Of a stretch of 64,000 nt of DNA, positions 1 to 11,274 are shown one piece after another. Numbering within the stretch: the stretch's first letter is position 1; every line of letters starts with the position of its first letter. Origin of the DNA: Helianthus annuus (taxonomy: Eukaryota; Streptophyta; Magnoliopsida; Asterales; Asteraceae); contig NC_035435.2 of NCBI RefSeq assembly GCF_002127325.2, positions 8,157,800 through 8,221,799 on the forward strand, written 5' to 3'. Made by a program: the position numbers and the translations under genes. Under the pieces are notes generated by a model, which ran no database searches, had not been told where the DNA came from, and saw only the letters and a list, made by a program, of their open reading frames with translations.

Positions 1-1150
1 ATAGGAATTCGACTGCATCTCAATTGCTTGGCTCCTCGGTCCATGATTTCGACCGGTTTTTCCACAAAGTGAAGCGTTTCGTTGACTTTCAAGTCTTCGA
101 GAGGAACGTGTAGTCCTTCGTTAGCTAGACACTTCTTCAAGTTGGATACGTGGAAGACAAGGTGTACATTGTTGAGTTCTTCAGGCAGGTCCAGTCTATA
201 CGCAACCTTGCCAATCCTTTCGAGAATTCTGAAAGGACCAACATAGCGAGGTGCGAGTTTCCCTTTCTTGCCAAATCGAACCACGCCTTTCCAAGGGGAT
301 ACCTTGAGAAGCACGAAGTCACCTGTCTCGAATTCCAAAGGTTCGCTACGCTTGTCGGCGTAACTCTTTTGTCGGTTCCTGGCCTTCAATAAGTTGTCTC
401 GAACCTGCAAAATCTTGTCCGTCGTCTCTTGTATAAGCTCGGGACCAGTGATTTGAGCTTCACCAATCTCGTGCCAATAAATAGGCAATCGGCACTTGCG
501 ACCATACAATGATTCGAAAGGTGCCATTTGAATACTCGCGTGATAACTATTATTGTACGCGAATTAGACCAAAGGCAAGTGTGTATCCCAGTTGCCACCA
601 AAATCTATTACGCATGAACGAAGCATATCCTCTAAGGTTTGGATAGTATGCTCGGTTTGACCGTCTGTTTGAGGATGGAAGGCAGTGCTAAGGTTAAGTT
701 CAGTACCCATAGCAGATTGAAAAGTTTGCCAAAGGCGAGACGTAAAACGAGCATCACGATCGGAAATGATGTCAATGGGAATACCATGACGACAGATTAT
801 CTCATTAGTGTAGACTTTAGCCAATTTCTCGACTTTGAAATCTTCACGAATGGGGAGAAAGTGGGCTGACTTGGTCAATCGATCAAGGATGACCCAAATA
901 CTGTCATGACCAGCAGAAGTGCGAGGAAGCTTAGTGATGAAATCCATGGCAATGCTCTCCCATTTCCAGATAGGAATTCTTGGTTGTTCGAGTAAGCCAG
1001 AGGGACGTTGATGTTCAGCTTTCACTTTTGAACACGTGAGACATTTGGAGACGAAAGTGTCTATATCCTTCTTCATTCCAGGCCACCAATAGGATGTACG
1101 CATATCATGGTACATCTTGTCGGCACCAGGGTGAATAGATATTCCGTGTG
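1..1150 (-). pseudogene. Element A integrase (C-terminal part cut by window edge)
   Basis: This segment encodes a gypsy integrase, which in its family inserts the cDNA into host chromatin. Visible are the zinc-finger end [13 protein letters not shown] (about 1010-1050), the catalytic-core start MDFITKLP (about 930-950), SDRDARFTS (about 745-770) and [15 protein letters not shown] (about 620-665) with the catalytic Glu context. After that comes the GPY/F-like part, reading to about position 30 (PVEIMDRG). A one-base deletion near 1138-1145 separates it from the upstream RNase H/linker frame. A TAG stop near 563-565 interrupts it just after LPLV. The last part (1-560) reads in a broken frame. 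Assignment to the gypsy integrase family is firm; the copy is not functional. Confidence 0.85.
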
Positions 1151-2572
1151 ATGTGCCTCCTTCATCAGGAACTTTCGAAGGTTATCACGATTGGGAATCC
1201 AGATACGATTGAGATAGTATAAAATACCATCAGATTTGGACACGAGGCTTTCTTCAGCACCACATTGCATCTTGTTGTAGAGGTTACCCTCATTAACAGA
1301 TGTATATTGAGCGTCATGTATGCGATTCTGAAGATCGTGGACGAGTTGGAAACAACGGATACTTTTGACATGAGTTTTATGACTAAGAGCGTCGGCTACT
1401 ACATTCGCTTTACCTGGATGGTATTTGATTTTGCAGTCGTAGTCCTTTAATAGTTCCACCCAACGACGTTGATGCATGTTCAGTTCTTTTTGGTCAAAGA
1501 TATGTTGAAGGCTCTTATGGTCGGTGAAGACCACACACTTAGTACCATAAAGGTAGTGTCGCCAAATCTTCAACGCAAAAACAACTACGCCAAGTTCAAG
1601 GTCATGAGTAGTATAGTTTTTCTCATGTATTTTGAGTTTCCTCGACGCATAAGCGATGACCTTGTCTCGTTGCATAAGCACACAACCAAGACCAAGACGG
1701 AAAGCATCGCAATATACGACGAAGTCGTTGTTTCCGTCATGAAGTGTGAGGATAGGAGCATTGAACAGCATGTCCTTAAGCGCTTGAAAGAACTCCTCTT
1801 GCTCAGGACCCCAAACAAAAGGTTTCTCTTTTTGAGTCAAGGAGGTCAAAGGGACGGCGATTTTCGAAAAGTTAGAGATAAAACGACGATAATAACCAGC
1901 AAGACCAAGAAACGAACGAATTTTGGATGGAGATTTAGGTGTGATCCAATTCTTCACAGCTTCGATCTTAGCGGGATCAACGTGAATACCAAGTTCGTTG
2001 ACAGTATGACCAAGGAATTGAACCTCTTTTAACCAAAATTCGCACTTGGAGAATTTGGCGTATAGACGTTCAGTACGAAGTAGTTCAAGGATGAGACGCA
2101 AGTGTCGTTGGTGCTCATCTTGCGTCTTAGAATAGATAAGAATATCGTCGATGAAAACGATCACAAAACGGTCCAAGTACGCTTTGCACACGCGGTTCAA
2201 CAAATCCATGAAAACAGCAGGTGCGTTGGTCAAGCCAAAGGGCATGACCACGAACTCGTAATGACCATAACTTGTACGGAAGGCGGTTTTATGTACGTCT
2301 TCTTCGAGAACTCGAAGTTGATGATACCCAGAACGAAGATCGATCTTTGAAAAGCAGGTCGCGCCTTGCAATTGATCGAAGAGGTCATCGATGCACGGAA
2401 GAGGCTATCGGTTCTTGACAGTAAGCTTGTTGAGCTCACGATAGTCAATACACACTCAAAATGACCCATCTTTCTTTTTGACAAACAAAACGGGAGCGCC
2501 CCAAGGAGAAGTACTAGGGCGTATAAAGCCTTTATCAAGAAGCTCTTGAAGTTGACTCGAGAGCTCTTGCAT
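1140..2572 (-). pseudogene. Element A reverse transcriptase and RNase H (3' part of the split pol)
   Basis: An open stretch at 1073-2371 carries the RT palm with FIDDILIYS (FIDD codons at 2144-2155), QFLGHTV, and the RNase H hallmarks [23 protein letters not shown] and [14 protein letters not shown]. Upstream at 2372-2572 are the start of the RT domain (FVKKKDG), a TGA replacing an expected Arg codon near 2456, and a TAG in the NRYPLP motif near 2400. In the family, RT and RNase H convert genomic RNA to cDNA in cytoplasmic particles. The frame is cut at 2572 by element F, and the remaining RT start lies at 9709. The cut falls just after the conserved PYRLAPSEM motif. Confidence 0.9.
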
Positions 2573-3134
2573 TGTTGGTGCAGTCATCTTTCGTCTTCGT
2601 CTTATGTCGAGTTTCGGGTTCGTGGCGGTACGGAACAAGAATGATGTCATCATTCTTGATGATGACATCATCCTTGTGACATCATCCATTGCATCATCAT
2701 CACATGAAAAGTCAACATAAACACATGAAGTCAAGGTGGATGTGCATGAAACATAGAATTTAGTGTTGACCGTTTGAAAAAGTATATTGATTTTCATTTG
2801 AGAATGCATGTCCATTTGAATAGTGGTCGTTTGAACCCTTCCGTTTGAAGGCCCTTTCGTTTGAAAGTGGTGGCCGTTTGAAGGGTGGTGTGTCACCCTC
2901 AAACGGTCAGATCTTCCCTATAAATAGGCTTCAAACGGATTCATTTGTAACGTTCTAGTTTCCGACGCCGGGGTGTCGTCGAAGTGTCTTTGTACTGTAA
3001 TCTGTTACAAGATCAATAAACAAGACAATTAATAGTGAATCCAAGCTAAACGAAGACCGAATCAATGTATTCCGCCTCTGATTCGGTCTGAGCACTCTTC
3101 TGATCGACTCATCAGGTCATCTCACGATCCTACA
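2573..3134 (+). repeat. 5' LTR of element F
   Basis: The 562-bp repeat starts TGTTGGTGCAG and ends GATCCTACA, matching 9147-9708 except at about four positions. It contains a dyad near 2635-2665, six to eight copies of a TTTGAA-type motif (2769-2935), a TATA box at 2919-2926 and an AATAAA-like signal near 3013-3018. The LTR supplies promoter and polyadenylation signals. Confidence 0.95.
2919..2926 (+). promoter_or_regulatory. TATA box of element F 5' LTR
   Basis: TATAAATA lies downstream of the CCGTTTGAA motif cluster and is identical in the 3' LTR. Transcription would start roughly 30 bases further on (inference). Confidence 0.7.
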
Positions 3135-3136
3135 AG

Positions 3137-3150
3137 TGGTATCAGAGCTC
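3137..3150 (+). other. Primer-binding site of element F (initiator-Met tRNA)
   Basis: TGGTATCAGAGCTC lies two bases after the 5' LTR end. It is the usual plant complement to the 3' end of initiator methionine tRNA, which primes minus-strand cDNA synthesis. Confidence 0.9.
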
Positions 3151-4717
3151 AGGAGGAAGAGTTCTTACCGTTTAGCTCGTTTTCGCTAGCAAATTCTGAT
3201 CTTCTACACCTTCTTTCAAAATTTGATATTTTTCACGGTTAAAATCGGCTGAAACATTAACAATGTGTGCGTAATGATGTTTTAACAAACCCTTGAAAGT
3301 TTCAGCTTAAAACCCGAAGTAAAAGTGGTGAAAATTGATTGAAAATTGGTGTCCGTTTGAACGAAGCATTGTATTCCGTTTGAAATCTGCTTCCTATCGT
3401 TTGAAAATATGCATTCCGTTTGAACTATAGTTTGAAGCAATCACTTCCATTTGAAATTTGCACTTGACCGTTTGAAACTGCACCTGACCGTTTGAAATTG
3501 GACATGTCCGTTTGAAACACGTTGACCGGTTGAAAGTGGTTCAGTAATTCACATGAAAGTGTATCGAGTTGTGTGAATCATTTAACAAGATCATATGATA
3601 GTTCATTGAATTCGAGGTGTCAGTTTGTTGGGACTAAAAAATCACAAGTCGGTCACATGATTGCTTTGTTCAAAGTTTGCATGTGATATTAGTTTGTTGA
3701 ATATAAATGTTTGCATGTGAAGACTAAGAGTTGTCAGCCGACTCAGTAGTTTGGCCTAAGCACAATGGTCACAATCAAATATTAGTGGATTGTAAGGTCC
3801 AATTGTAAGGTCCAAGCACATGTGAAAAGGCGGACCAATCATAGAATTTTCAAAGTAACTTTTGTCGGCCATTTATAATCAAATAGGAAAGTGGTGTTTT
3901 GAGTTGTGTTGTGTTGAAAATTGATTCGATCCATGTGACTGGTTCAGATCATCGGCCCAATCATTGAAGTTTAATTGATGTTATCTTTTGATAAAAGAGA
4001 TTGCAATCAAAAGATAAAAAGGTTTTATGTTCGTTATTGAAATTGTCACGCCGCCAATCATTTGTTGTTGCATGAGATATTTCTAAATAGTTGAGGCCCA
4101 ATCAAAGTAGAACAATAAATCAATTTGTCGGCCATTTGATTGTTTCACAATATTAATTCAAAGTGTTAGTGGATGAGTTTGGTCCAATAGTTGAAAAGCA
4201 ATCACAGTGAAGTGCATGTGAGTGGAAGCATGTGAGTTTTGTGTCGGTTGTGACTTATCAAGGTCTTGCAACTTATTGTTCGGTCCAATCAAGCAAAAGT
4301 GAGGTTCAATAGGTTTGTGTTGAGCAATTATATAGTTGTCGGCCATCATTCAGTTTTGCATGTGAAGTTTGTTGGCTCAATTTGAATAGGTGTCGGTTGC
4401 ATGTGAAGATAAGTGTGTATATTGATTTGTGTGAACACATTTAACAAGGGTGTCAGGTTTGGAGTTGGCATGTGATTCTTGTGAATTGATAGAATCTTAC
4501 ATCGACCCAATTATCCTTTATTTTTAAACACGGTCCAATCAAAGAATTTTGAAAGTTACTTTGTCGGACATTTGATATATTAACAAGTTTAAGTCAAAGT
4601 GGGCTTTTGAGTTTATTTTGTTTTGGGCCGGATTAGTTGAAGTTTTTTGGGTTGTATACTAAGTTTGTTTTGAGCCGTGAACGTGTTAAAGGTGTTTGAA
4701 CAGGTTGGTTTTAAAAG
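3151..4717 (+). other. Long untranslated leader of element F
   Basis: About 1.57 kb with no credible ORF lies between PBS and gag. The first 400 bases hold nine or so CCGTTTGAA-type motifs (3353-3540). The rest is rich in GCATGTGA (near 3679, 3713, 4213, 4229, 4356, 4398 and 4467) and in diverged repeats of a segment containing GGTCCAATCA and TTTGTCGGCCATTTGAT (for example 3833-3880 and 4528-4575). Confidence 0.7.
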
Positions 4718-5770
4718 ATGGACAATATTTTTGATGAAGAAGAAAATTATTATTTTGAGAGATTTAATGATTGGAATCGACGGTTTATAGATGAGAGTTA
4801 TAAAAGAGTGAGCAAAGATGGATGTACAAAAAGGTTTAAATATTTTGTATGTTTAAAAGATGAAACTTTGGAAGATCTAGAAAACCGATATGGAGTCTTA
4901 CTTAATAACTTGAAAAATCATGAGATATTTCTGTCAGATGCTGAAAAGATAGAAAAGTTTGCCGATGCATTACCTGTTAAATGGAGTGAATGTTTGAAAA
5001 ATTTAAGGAAGGATTCAAATTTTTCAAAATTACATCTAAACAGATTCATTAGCATACTTAAAACTCATGAATTTGAAAATAGAAAGAAAAGAAAAGATAT
5101 GATTAAAGTGTTGGAAAATCATTTGATGGATATGGGATTAGATGTGATTGGTGAGATGAACAGAAGGATTGTTGAATGTGTTCGGGCAAAATATGTGATG
5201 AAATACAATATTAAGAGAGGTTGTTATATAGATGAGAATGAAAATCCTCTTGATTTTGTTAAAATATTTTGTGCAGGTACATTCAGGGCAAAGGAAGAAG
5301 AAGCTTCAAATGCTGAGAAATCTGTAGAGTTTGAATCTTCAAACTCTGCATCAGTGTGCTCCAAATGTGACAACCTTAAGACTGACAATGACAAACTCAT
5401 GAAAGATGCGGAAAGTTTGGCATTGGAGATCAAGAAGTTGAGTGATGAGAAGCAAGCTGATATTAAACAGATTCTGGTTTTACAAGGAAATTGTGAGAAA
5501 TTGAAAACTGAAAATGACAAACTGTTGAATGGTTTGAACAGTTTGAAATCTGAAAACAAAAGTGTGAAAGAAAACGCAAAAATTTTTGAAGAGAAGATTA
5601 AAAATTTTGAAATTGAAAAATCAAGAATTGAAAAAGAATTTCAAAAACAAATGAAAATTCTTGAAGATGGGAGAGATGTGTTTAGCAAAAACAACATTGA
5701 AAAACAAAAAATGATAAATTCTCATCTTCAGAAAATTATAAAATTGGAAAAAGAAGGTGAATGTGCTTAA
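4718..5770 (+). pseudogene. Element F gag, N-terminal segment with coiled coil
   Basis: The 350-codon segment starts at the first ATG after the leader (MDNIFDEEENYYFERF). Residues 45-125 resemble the Copia-type gag domain, with LEDLENRYGVLLNNL and an LPVKWSECL motif like the LPxxW signature. From about residue 210 it is a long, Lys/Glu-rich heptad region (repeats such as LKTDNDKLM and LKTENDKLL), predicted to form a coiled coil. The family role is assembly of the virus-like particle. It ends at a TAA (5768-5770) in the middle of the coiled coil, and the same sort of sequence continues downstream, so the stop is premature. Confidence 0.75.
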
Positions 5771-6039
5771 AAGAAAATCAAAGAATTAGAAAAAGAGTTT
5801 GAAAGCAAAAAGAAATCTTCAGAAGATGAGATTTCTGGATTAAGCTGGAAAACAAGAATCTGAAAGCAAATGAAATGAAATTTCAAGAACAGATAAAAGA
5901 TTTGAAAAATGAAAAGTCTGTTCTTGAAAACATGAAGAATGAGAATGAAAATTCAATCAAGTCTCATCTTGAAAAAATATCTCAGCTTGAAAATGAAGCT
6001 TAGAATTCTAGAAACAAGATTGATGTACTTGAAAAGAAA
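5771..6039 (+). pseudogene. Element F gag, broken middle of the coiled coil
   Basis: Lys/Glu/Leu-rich heptad coding continues (KKIKELEKEFESKKK), then shifts frame near 5845-5865 and meets a TAG near 6001-6003 before the next open segment. It links the N-terminal gag domain to the zinc-knuckle segment in what was once one protein. Confidence 0.6.
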
Positions 6040-7251
6040 TTGAAAGGTTTTGTGACGTCATCAGATAGTTTGAATTTTCCTTGTCCAAAACCGATCAATT
6101 CCATTCCAATAAGTGACGATGTCACAAACTTTGATAATGTCAAAGTTGAAGATTGCGATGAGAAATCTGATGATGAAAATGAAAAAATTGAAAAACAAAA
6201 ATTGTTTTTAAAATTAAAAGAAAATTTTCAGAAAACTGTTCTACAATCGACTGAAAAGGGAGAATGCTCTAAGCAAAAACCTTTGAAGAAGAAAGTGGAA
6301 CAGAAACAAAAAATTAAAAATTTGAAAAAGGTTCAAAAAGATAATAAAAGCTCATCAGTTCAATCATCCAATCATGATAAAAAATCACAAAAAGTTGAAA
6401 AACAAAACTCAAAAATTGTTGGTAATAAGTGGTGCAGGTCGGACCACACTGCTCAAAAGCTAAATCCAGCAAACATGAGGAAGGAATACCACAAAGCCAG
6501 ACAATGCTATGATCTGAGCGTTTGGTGTGAAGGAGGTACATGGTACGATAATAGAGTGTGTTACCGATGCGGTTATCAAGGACATATTGCTGTTAACTGC
6601 CAGAGAAGGAATTTTGAGACGAGAAGATGCTTTAACTGTCAAATAAGAGGTCACATTGCCAGAGATTGCCCAAGGAAATCGAATGACAGATTGAGGGCTA
6701 AGTCTCAAAAATTGGCAAAGATTCCAGTCAATGTTAAGCCTCATGAACAGAAGGTTCTAAAACCTAAAGTTCAAGAACAGACAATTCAAGAAAAGAAAGT
6801 TAAACTTTCACAGGGGCAGAAAGACAGACTGAGGAAAAAGAGGAAAAAGGCGAGAGAGTATCTCGAGAAGATTTTGTCCTCAGGTTCATCTGTTGGTAAA
6901 AATAAGAGTTCTGATGAATCAACTCCATCGAATGCAAAGTCAAGCAAGACGAATTCGTCGGATACAAATCTGAGGACGAAAGAAGAAAAGAAGAAGAAGA
7001 AAATGGTCGGTGATGAATCTGATAGGTCAAAGTCAGACAAGCCACCTTCTGGCGATGAATCTGACAGATCAAAGTCAGACAAGCCATGTGCAGGCAATGA
7101 TTCTGGTTCGTTAAAGCCAGAAAAGCCTGGTGTTGAGGTAAAAAAGGAGAATTCAGGTTTAACAATGGATGATGCAAACTTTCCACCATTGTTGAACAAG
7201 AATTCGAAATCACCCAAGGACCGTCAGGCTTGGGTGAATCTGTTTAAATAG
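6040..7251 (+). pseudogene. Element F gag, C-terminal segment with two CCHC zinc knuckles
   Basis: Two CX2CX4HX4C knuckles are visible: CYRCGYQGHIAVNC (about 6559-6600) and CFNCQIRGHIARDC (about 6628-6670). In the family these bind the packaged RNA. A Trp/Cys-rich segment (NKWCRSDHT, VWCEGGTWY) precedes them. A Lys-rich tail follows, with two tandem copies of GDESDRSKSDKP and a related third (about 7010-7130). It ends naturally at TAG with QAWVNLFK. No protease or RT follows, which marks the element as gag-only. Confidence 0.75.
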
Positions 7252-9146
7252 AAAAACCTGACTTGCCGGAGTTCCCAGGTTGGTAAGCGTGGAACATGAA
7301 TCGGCACATTTCTTGAGAAATCTCACTCTGGTGATTTTTTGTCTTACATGTGGTAAATCAGGGACATTAAGTTGTACTTGATTTTCTACAAGTGATGTTT
7401 GAGATCTAAAACTGAAATTGTTAAATCTGTCATGTGGAGGAAGAAAACAAGGTGATGAAGTAACCCCGAATCTACATATGTTTGGTAAACAAACTAATTT
7501 TTCGGAAAAACCATTTTGATTAAAACAAACTTAAGTGTTTTGAAATCATAATGGGATAATAGTTTGTTGTAAGGGGGAGTTCTGATGGTTTACGCCATGT
7601 GGATGGAGAATTGATGCAATTCTCATCAAGTTGTCAAATTTGTAGAGTTTGTTTCAAATTTTCCCAGAAAATCAAAATTGAAACATATTTTGATTTTAGG
7701 GGGAGTAAAATTTTAAAAAAATTAGAAAATTTGAAAATGTCAAAAACATTTAGAAAATTTGAAAATGTCAAAAACATCGAAAAATTAAAAATGAGTTTTG
7801 GTGCGAATAGGGGAAATGATAATACATCAGCTAGACTGGCACAGTACGCAAAAGATTTGTAATGTATAAATGCAATTAAGCAGTCTCGCTAAAGATGTGC
7901 CGGCAGGTTTTCACAGAAATAGTAGATCAGTTTGGGATATAAACATAAATTTCACTTGTGTCTACGTGGGGAACACCTCCAGGATATATAGGTAACCCCT
8001 GAAATCCTGTTTGAAGGGTCCCATATTCTGAGATACTAGGTCTTTATGCTCAGTGATATCTGGGGTATATTATCCCGGGACTTCTGCTGTATGGAAGTAC
8101 TGACCTAGTCCCCGGATAATACTTTCTGCAAAAAGCTTTGAAATATAAGCTCGCCCTCAGCATGCATGCTGATGAAACAATAAAATTGACAATCGCTGCT
8201 GTTGTAAATAAAAGATCCTCTAAAGGGGACACACCTTAAAGTCGAAGCCGTCATCTCTCTGCGTATACGGAAGTATCGACCTGAGCTCTCACGGCCCTCG
8301 CATCTACCCCTTAACAGATATCAGCTGTGCTATACTCACCTGTAAAACTGAATATTGGGGTCTGGATACGGGAGTATATACTGAGGTTGGACACATGTAG
8401 ATGTTTAAGTTCTAAAACACTAATTCAGTATCCCGAGCAGGTTGAAAGTTTTGTGAGAATTTAAGTGGATCAGTATATCGACAATCAATGTGAACTGTTT
8501 AAAAGCTTAAAATGAAATAACAGCTTAACGGTGCTAGTGTCTAGTCGACAGCTGATATGATCCTCTTGCACGAACTCACAAAAATATGTTTGTAAATATT
8601 TCATTTCTGCATTTAATTTTTGCATTTATGTTTCATATTTTGAAAATCCAAAAAGATTTTCGACAACTGATGTTGGAAAGCTGATATTCGAAATCTCAAA
8701 GGCTAAACATGATGAACAGATGGTTTGGTTAATTGGTTTGAAATGTTTAAAATAATTCATTAATTTGAATTAGAATTTGAAATGTTTCAAATTTTGAAAA
8801 GTTTTAAATGTGAAAATTCTCAAATGTTTAGTTGATTCATTAAGTTGAATCACAACTTTGTTGGTTTGTAATAGAGTGTTTGAGATGTGTAGGTTTCTGA
8901 TCCTGCTACCACGGAAAGTCAGGAGATACATCAGAACTTGAGAAGAGCTTAAACTGAAAAGCTAGGATTTGATCTCAAGGTGATAGCTAATTCCACATAG
9001 CGATCCCATCATGATGAAAGGGGGAGTCTGACGAGGCTAGAGCCATAGAGAAGTTCCTGGTATATGCTAAGAAAGAAAAGAGACTGATAAAGACTGAAGA
9101 TGCGAAGACTCGACATTTAAGACTCGTCAACATCTGAGGGCGAGTC
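7252..9146 (+). other. Element F 3' untranslated region
   Basis: About 1.9 kb lies between gag and the 3' LTR with no pol similarity in any frame. It has three GGGGGAG tracts (about 7575, 7700 and 9018) of the kind used as polypurine tracts. It also has an A/T-rich stretch of AAAATTTGAAAATG repeats (7705-7800) and an 87-codon ORF at 7599-7862 that I regard as chance. The sequence immediately before the LTR is GAGGGCGAGTC, a weak polypurine tract. Confidence 0.65.
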
Positions 9147-9708
9147 TGTTGGTGCAGTCATCTGTCGTCTTCGTCTTATGTCGAGTTTCGGGTTCGTTGC
9201 GGTACGGAACAAGAATGATGTCATCATTCTTGATGATGACATCATCCTTGTGACATCATCCATTGCATCATCATCACATGAAAAGTCAACTTAAACACAT
9301 GAAGTCAAGGTGGATGTGCATGAAACATAGAATTTAGTGTTGACCGTTTGAAAAAGTATATTGATTTTCATTTGAGAATGCATGTCCATTTGAATAGTGG
9401 TCGTTTGAACCCTTCCGTTTGAAGGCCCTTTCGTTTGAAAGTGGTGGCCGTTTGAAGGGTGGTGTGTCACCCTCAAACGGTCAGGTCTTCCCTATAAATA
9501 GGCTTCAAACGGATTCATTTGTAACGTTCTAGTTTCCGACGCCGGGGTGTCGTCGAAGTGTCTTTGTACTGTAATCTGTTACAAGATCAATAAACAAGAC
9601 AATTAATAGTGAATCCAAGCTAAACGAAGACCGAATCAATGTATTCCGCCTCTGATTCGGTCTGAGCACTCTTCTGATCGACTCATCAGGTCATCTCACG
9701 ATCCTACA
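9147..9708 (+). repeat. 3' LTR of element F
   Basis: The second 562-bp copy differs from 2573-3134 at about four positions: T/G at base 18, G/T near base 52, A/T in GTCAACNTAAAC, and A/G before TCTTCCC. Its TATAAATA is at 9493-9500. Element A resumes directly after it. Confidence 0.95.
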
Positions 9709-10160
9709 TACATCTCAGAGGGTGCTAGACGGTAAGGAGACTTAGCAACAGGCGTTGCGCCAGGCACTAAATCGATGCGAAAATCGACAGAACGAGTAGG
9801 AGGCGGACCAGGAAGATCATCAGGAAATACATCGGGAAAATCACGTACGACGGGAACGTCACTTATGCTTGGGCTTTTGTCCTTCTTTTCCACAATGTGG
9901 GTGAGAAAGGCGAAAGTACCCTTGCATAAGCATTTGTTCGCTTGGATACACGACATAAGCTTGAGACCTTGAGAAGGTTTCTCACCATACACGTGTAGAG
10001 AATCACCGTTTGGAAGGGGAAGGCGGATGAACTTTTCAGAACAAACAACTTCAGCACGAACTCGCCTAAGCCAGTCCATACCAACTATGACGTCGAAACT
10101 ACCCATTTGCATAGGTATGAGGTTAATTGAGAATGTATGATCGTTGAGGATCAAAGAACA
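9709..10160 (-). pseudogene. Element A protease end and start of RT (5' part of split pol)
   Basis: Reading on the minus strand gives the gypsy protease C-terminal part (GSFDVIVGMDWL), then a linker with PVVRDFPDVFPDDLPG, and the RT entry motif SPYRLAPSEM, where element F interrupts. The open frame has no stop from 10154 to the junction. In the family the protease cleaves gag-pol. The continuing RT lies at 2572 and below. Confidence 0.85.
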
Positions 10161-10480
10161 ATTGGAAAGAACGGAATTGACAGTGACGGCTTACCATCAG
10201 CGACTTCCACAGCGAAAGATTTTGACAACTTAGAGCATTTACACTTTAAGCAAGGATTCGAATTCTAACGACACAAAACTCTTATCGGCACCAGTATCAA
10301 ATAGACAAGAAGCATATAAGTGGTTCACAACGAACGTACCAGTAATGACGTCGTTGGCGTTTTGAGCCTGAGCAGCGGTAATGACAAAAGCTCGACCCCT
10401 AGCAGGTTGTTGGGCCTGTTGTTGTTGTTGCTGTTGCGATGGCTGGTTTCGTTGAGGACAGACATCTGCCATATGGTTGA
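10161..10480 (-). pseudogene. Element A protease active-site region
   Basis: The minus strand encodes NDVITGTF and FDTGADKSFV, the aspartic protease active site with D-T-G intact (about 10255-10300). A Gln-rich linker of seven or more CAA/CAG codons precedes it (10415-10440). The frame breaks after SLLKV near 10239, before the rest of the protease at 10154. This is a retroviral-type aspartic protease fragment, clear by motif, and broken. Confidence 0.8.
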
Positions 10481-11269
10481 CATCACCACATTTATAACAT
10501 GCTCGTACACGAGCGGCTTGGTTCCGAGCTTGATTGGGGGCAGGGTGTTAGGCTACCATAGCCTGGTTTTGATCGGGCTTCAGGTTGTTGCGACAACGGT
10601 TGGCAAAATGCCCTAGTCTGTTACAGGTGGAGCATTTGTGACAGGGGGTGCCAGTAGGATGATGGTAAAAATATTGGTTGCACTTGGGCCACCACCCAAC
10701 GTAGTTCTCTTGTGGTCCAAGGGTTGTGGGGTTAACGGTATTTACAGCTTGCGAATGTTGTGGGTTTGGCGGAGTGACAACCGCACAATTCTAGCTTAAA
10801 GCCTTCCGCTTCTTGCCCTGGCTTTTCTTGGTGGATGAGGAGGTTCAACAGTGGCTTGATGGGCGGTCTTCTAAGGGGTTTTCGAGGTATTCCTACGCAT
10901 GACATGGTTACTGTTCAAACGGGCAGCTAAAAGGTAGGTTTCCTTGATAGTGGCTGGGCTAGCAGCTTCCATGAGGTTCATGAAAGAATCAGGGCAAAAG
11001 TGGATGTATTTGTTGATGGCTTTTTCAGGATTATCAACTTGGCTAGGACACAGAATGCTAAGTTGTTTAAAACGAAGGGTTAAACCATCATTGTCGTCAC
11101 CCACTTGCTTTAGGTACCAAAACTGACTTTCTAACTTCCTTATCTCATGCGGCGGATAAAACTCCTCCTTCATGATTTTCTTCAATTCGGTCCATGGCAA
11201 CGCGTAGGCGGCGTCCTCACCCCTTGTACCTCGTTCAGAGGTCCACCAATCAAGAGCCCTTGATCGGAA
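10481..11269 (-). pseudogene. Element A gag C-terminal part with CCHC zinc knuckles
   Basis: The segment 10871-11272 holds the gag core: ALDWWTSERG, a FYPPHEIRKLE motif equivalent to the Y-CPQ-E-KLE motif of other gypsy gags, and SFMNLMEAASPATIKE. Nearer the protease are two CX2CX4HX4C knuckles: CSTCNRLGHFANRC (about 10590-10632) and CYKCGDVNHMADVC (about 10462-10505). Frames between them are broken. Gag forms the particle and binds RNA. The N-terminal gag exon is separated by the solo LTR at 11275-13379. Confidence 0.8.
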
Positions 11270-11274
11270 CACCC

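Larger units (their letters stand above)
2573..9708 (+). mobile_element. Element F: gag-only, non-autonomous LTR retrotransposon (TR-GAG type, Copia-like gag)
   Basis: Two 562-bp LTRs (2573-3134 and 9147-9708) begin TGTTGG and end CCTACA. They differ at only about four positions by eye, so insertion was recent. Flanks are tgcat (2568-2572) and tacat (9709-9713), a 5-bp target duplication with one change. A PBS follows the 5' LTR. The only coding sequence is a broken gag (4718-7251). No protease, RT, RNase H or integrase motif occurs in the 7.1 kb, so movement would have needed enzymes in trans. It sits inside the RT of element A, whose codons rejoin across the target duplication. Confidence 0.93.

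Noticed and set aside
1469..2032. 187-codon ORF on the plus strand
   Set aside because: It lies opposite the RT/RNase H frame of element A, and its translation shows no domain; it is a shadow of the real frame.
2769..3540. CCGTTTGAA array as a CRISPR-like repeat
   Set aside because: Spacing is irregular, the motif is only 9 bases, and the setting is a plant retrotransposon LTR and leader.
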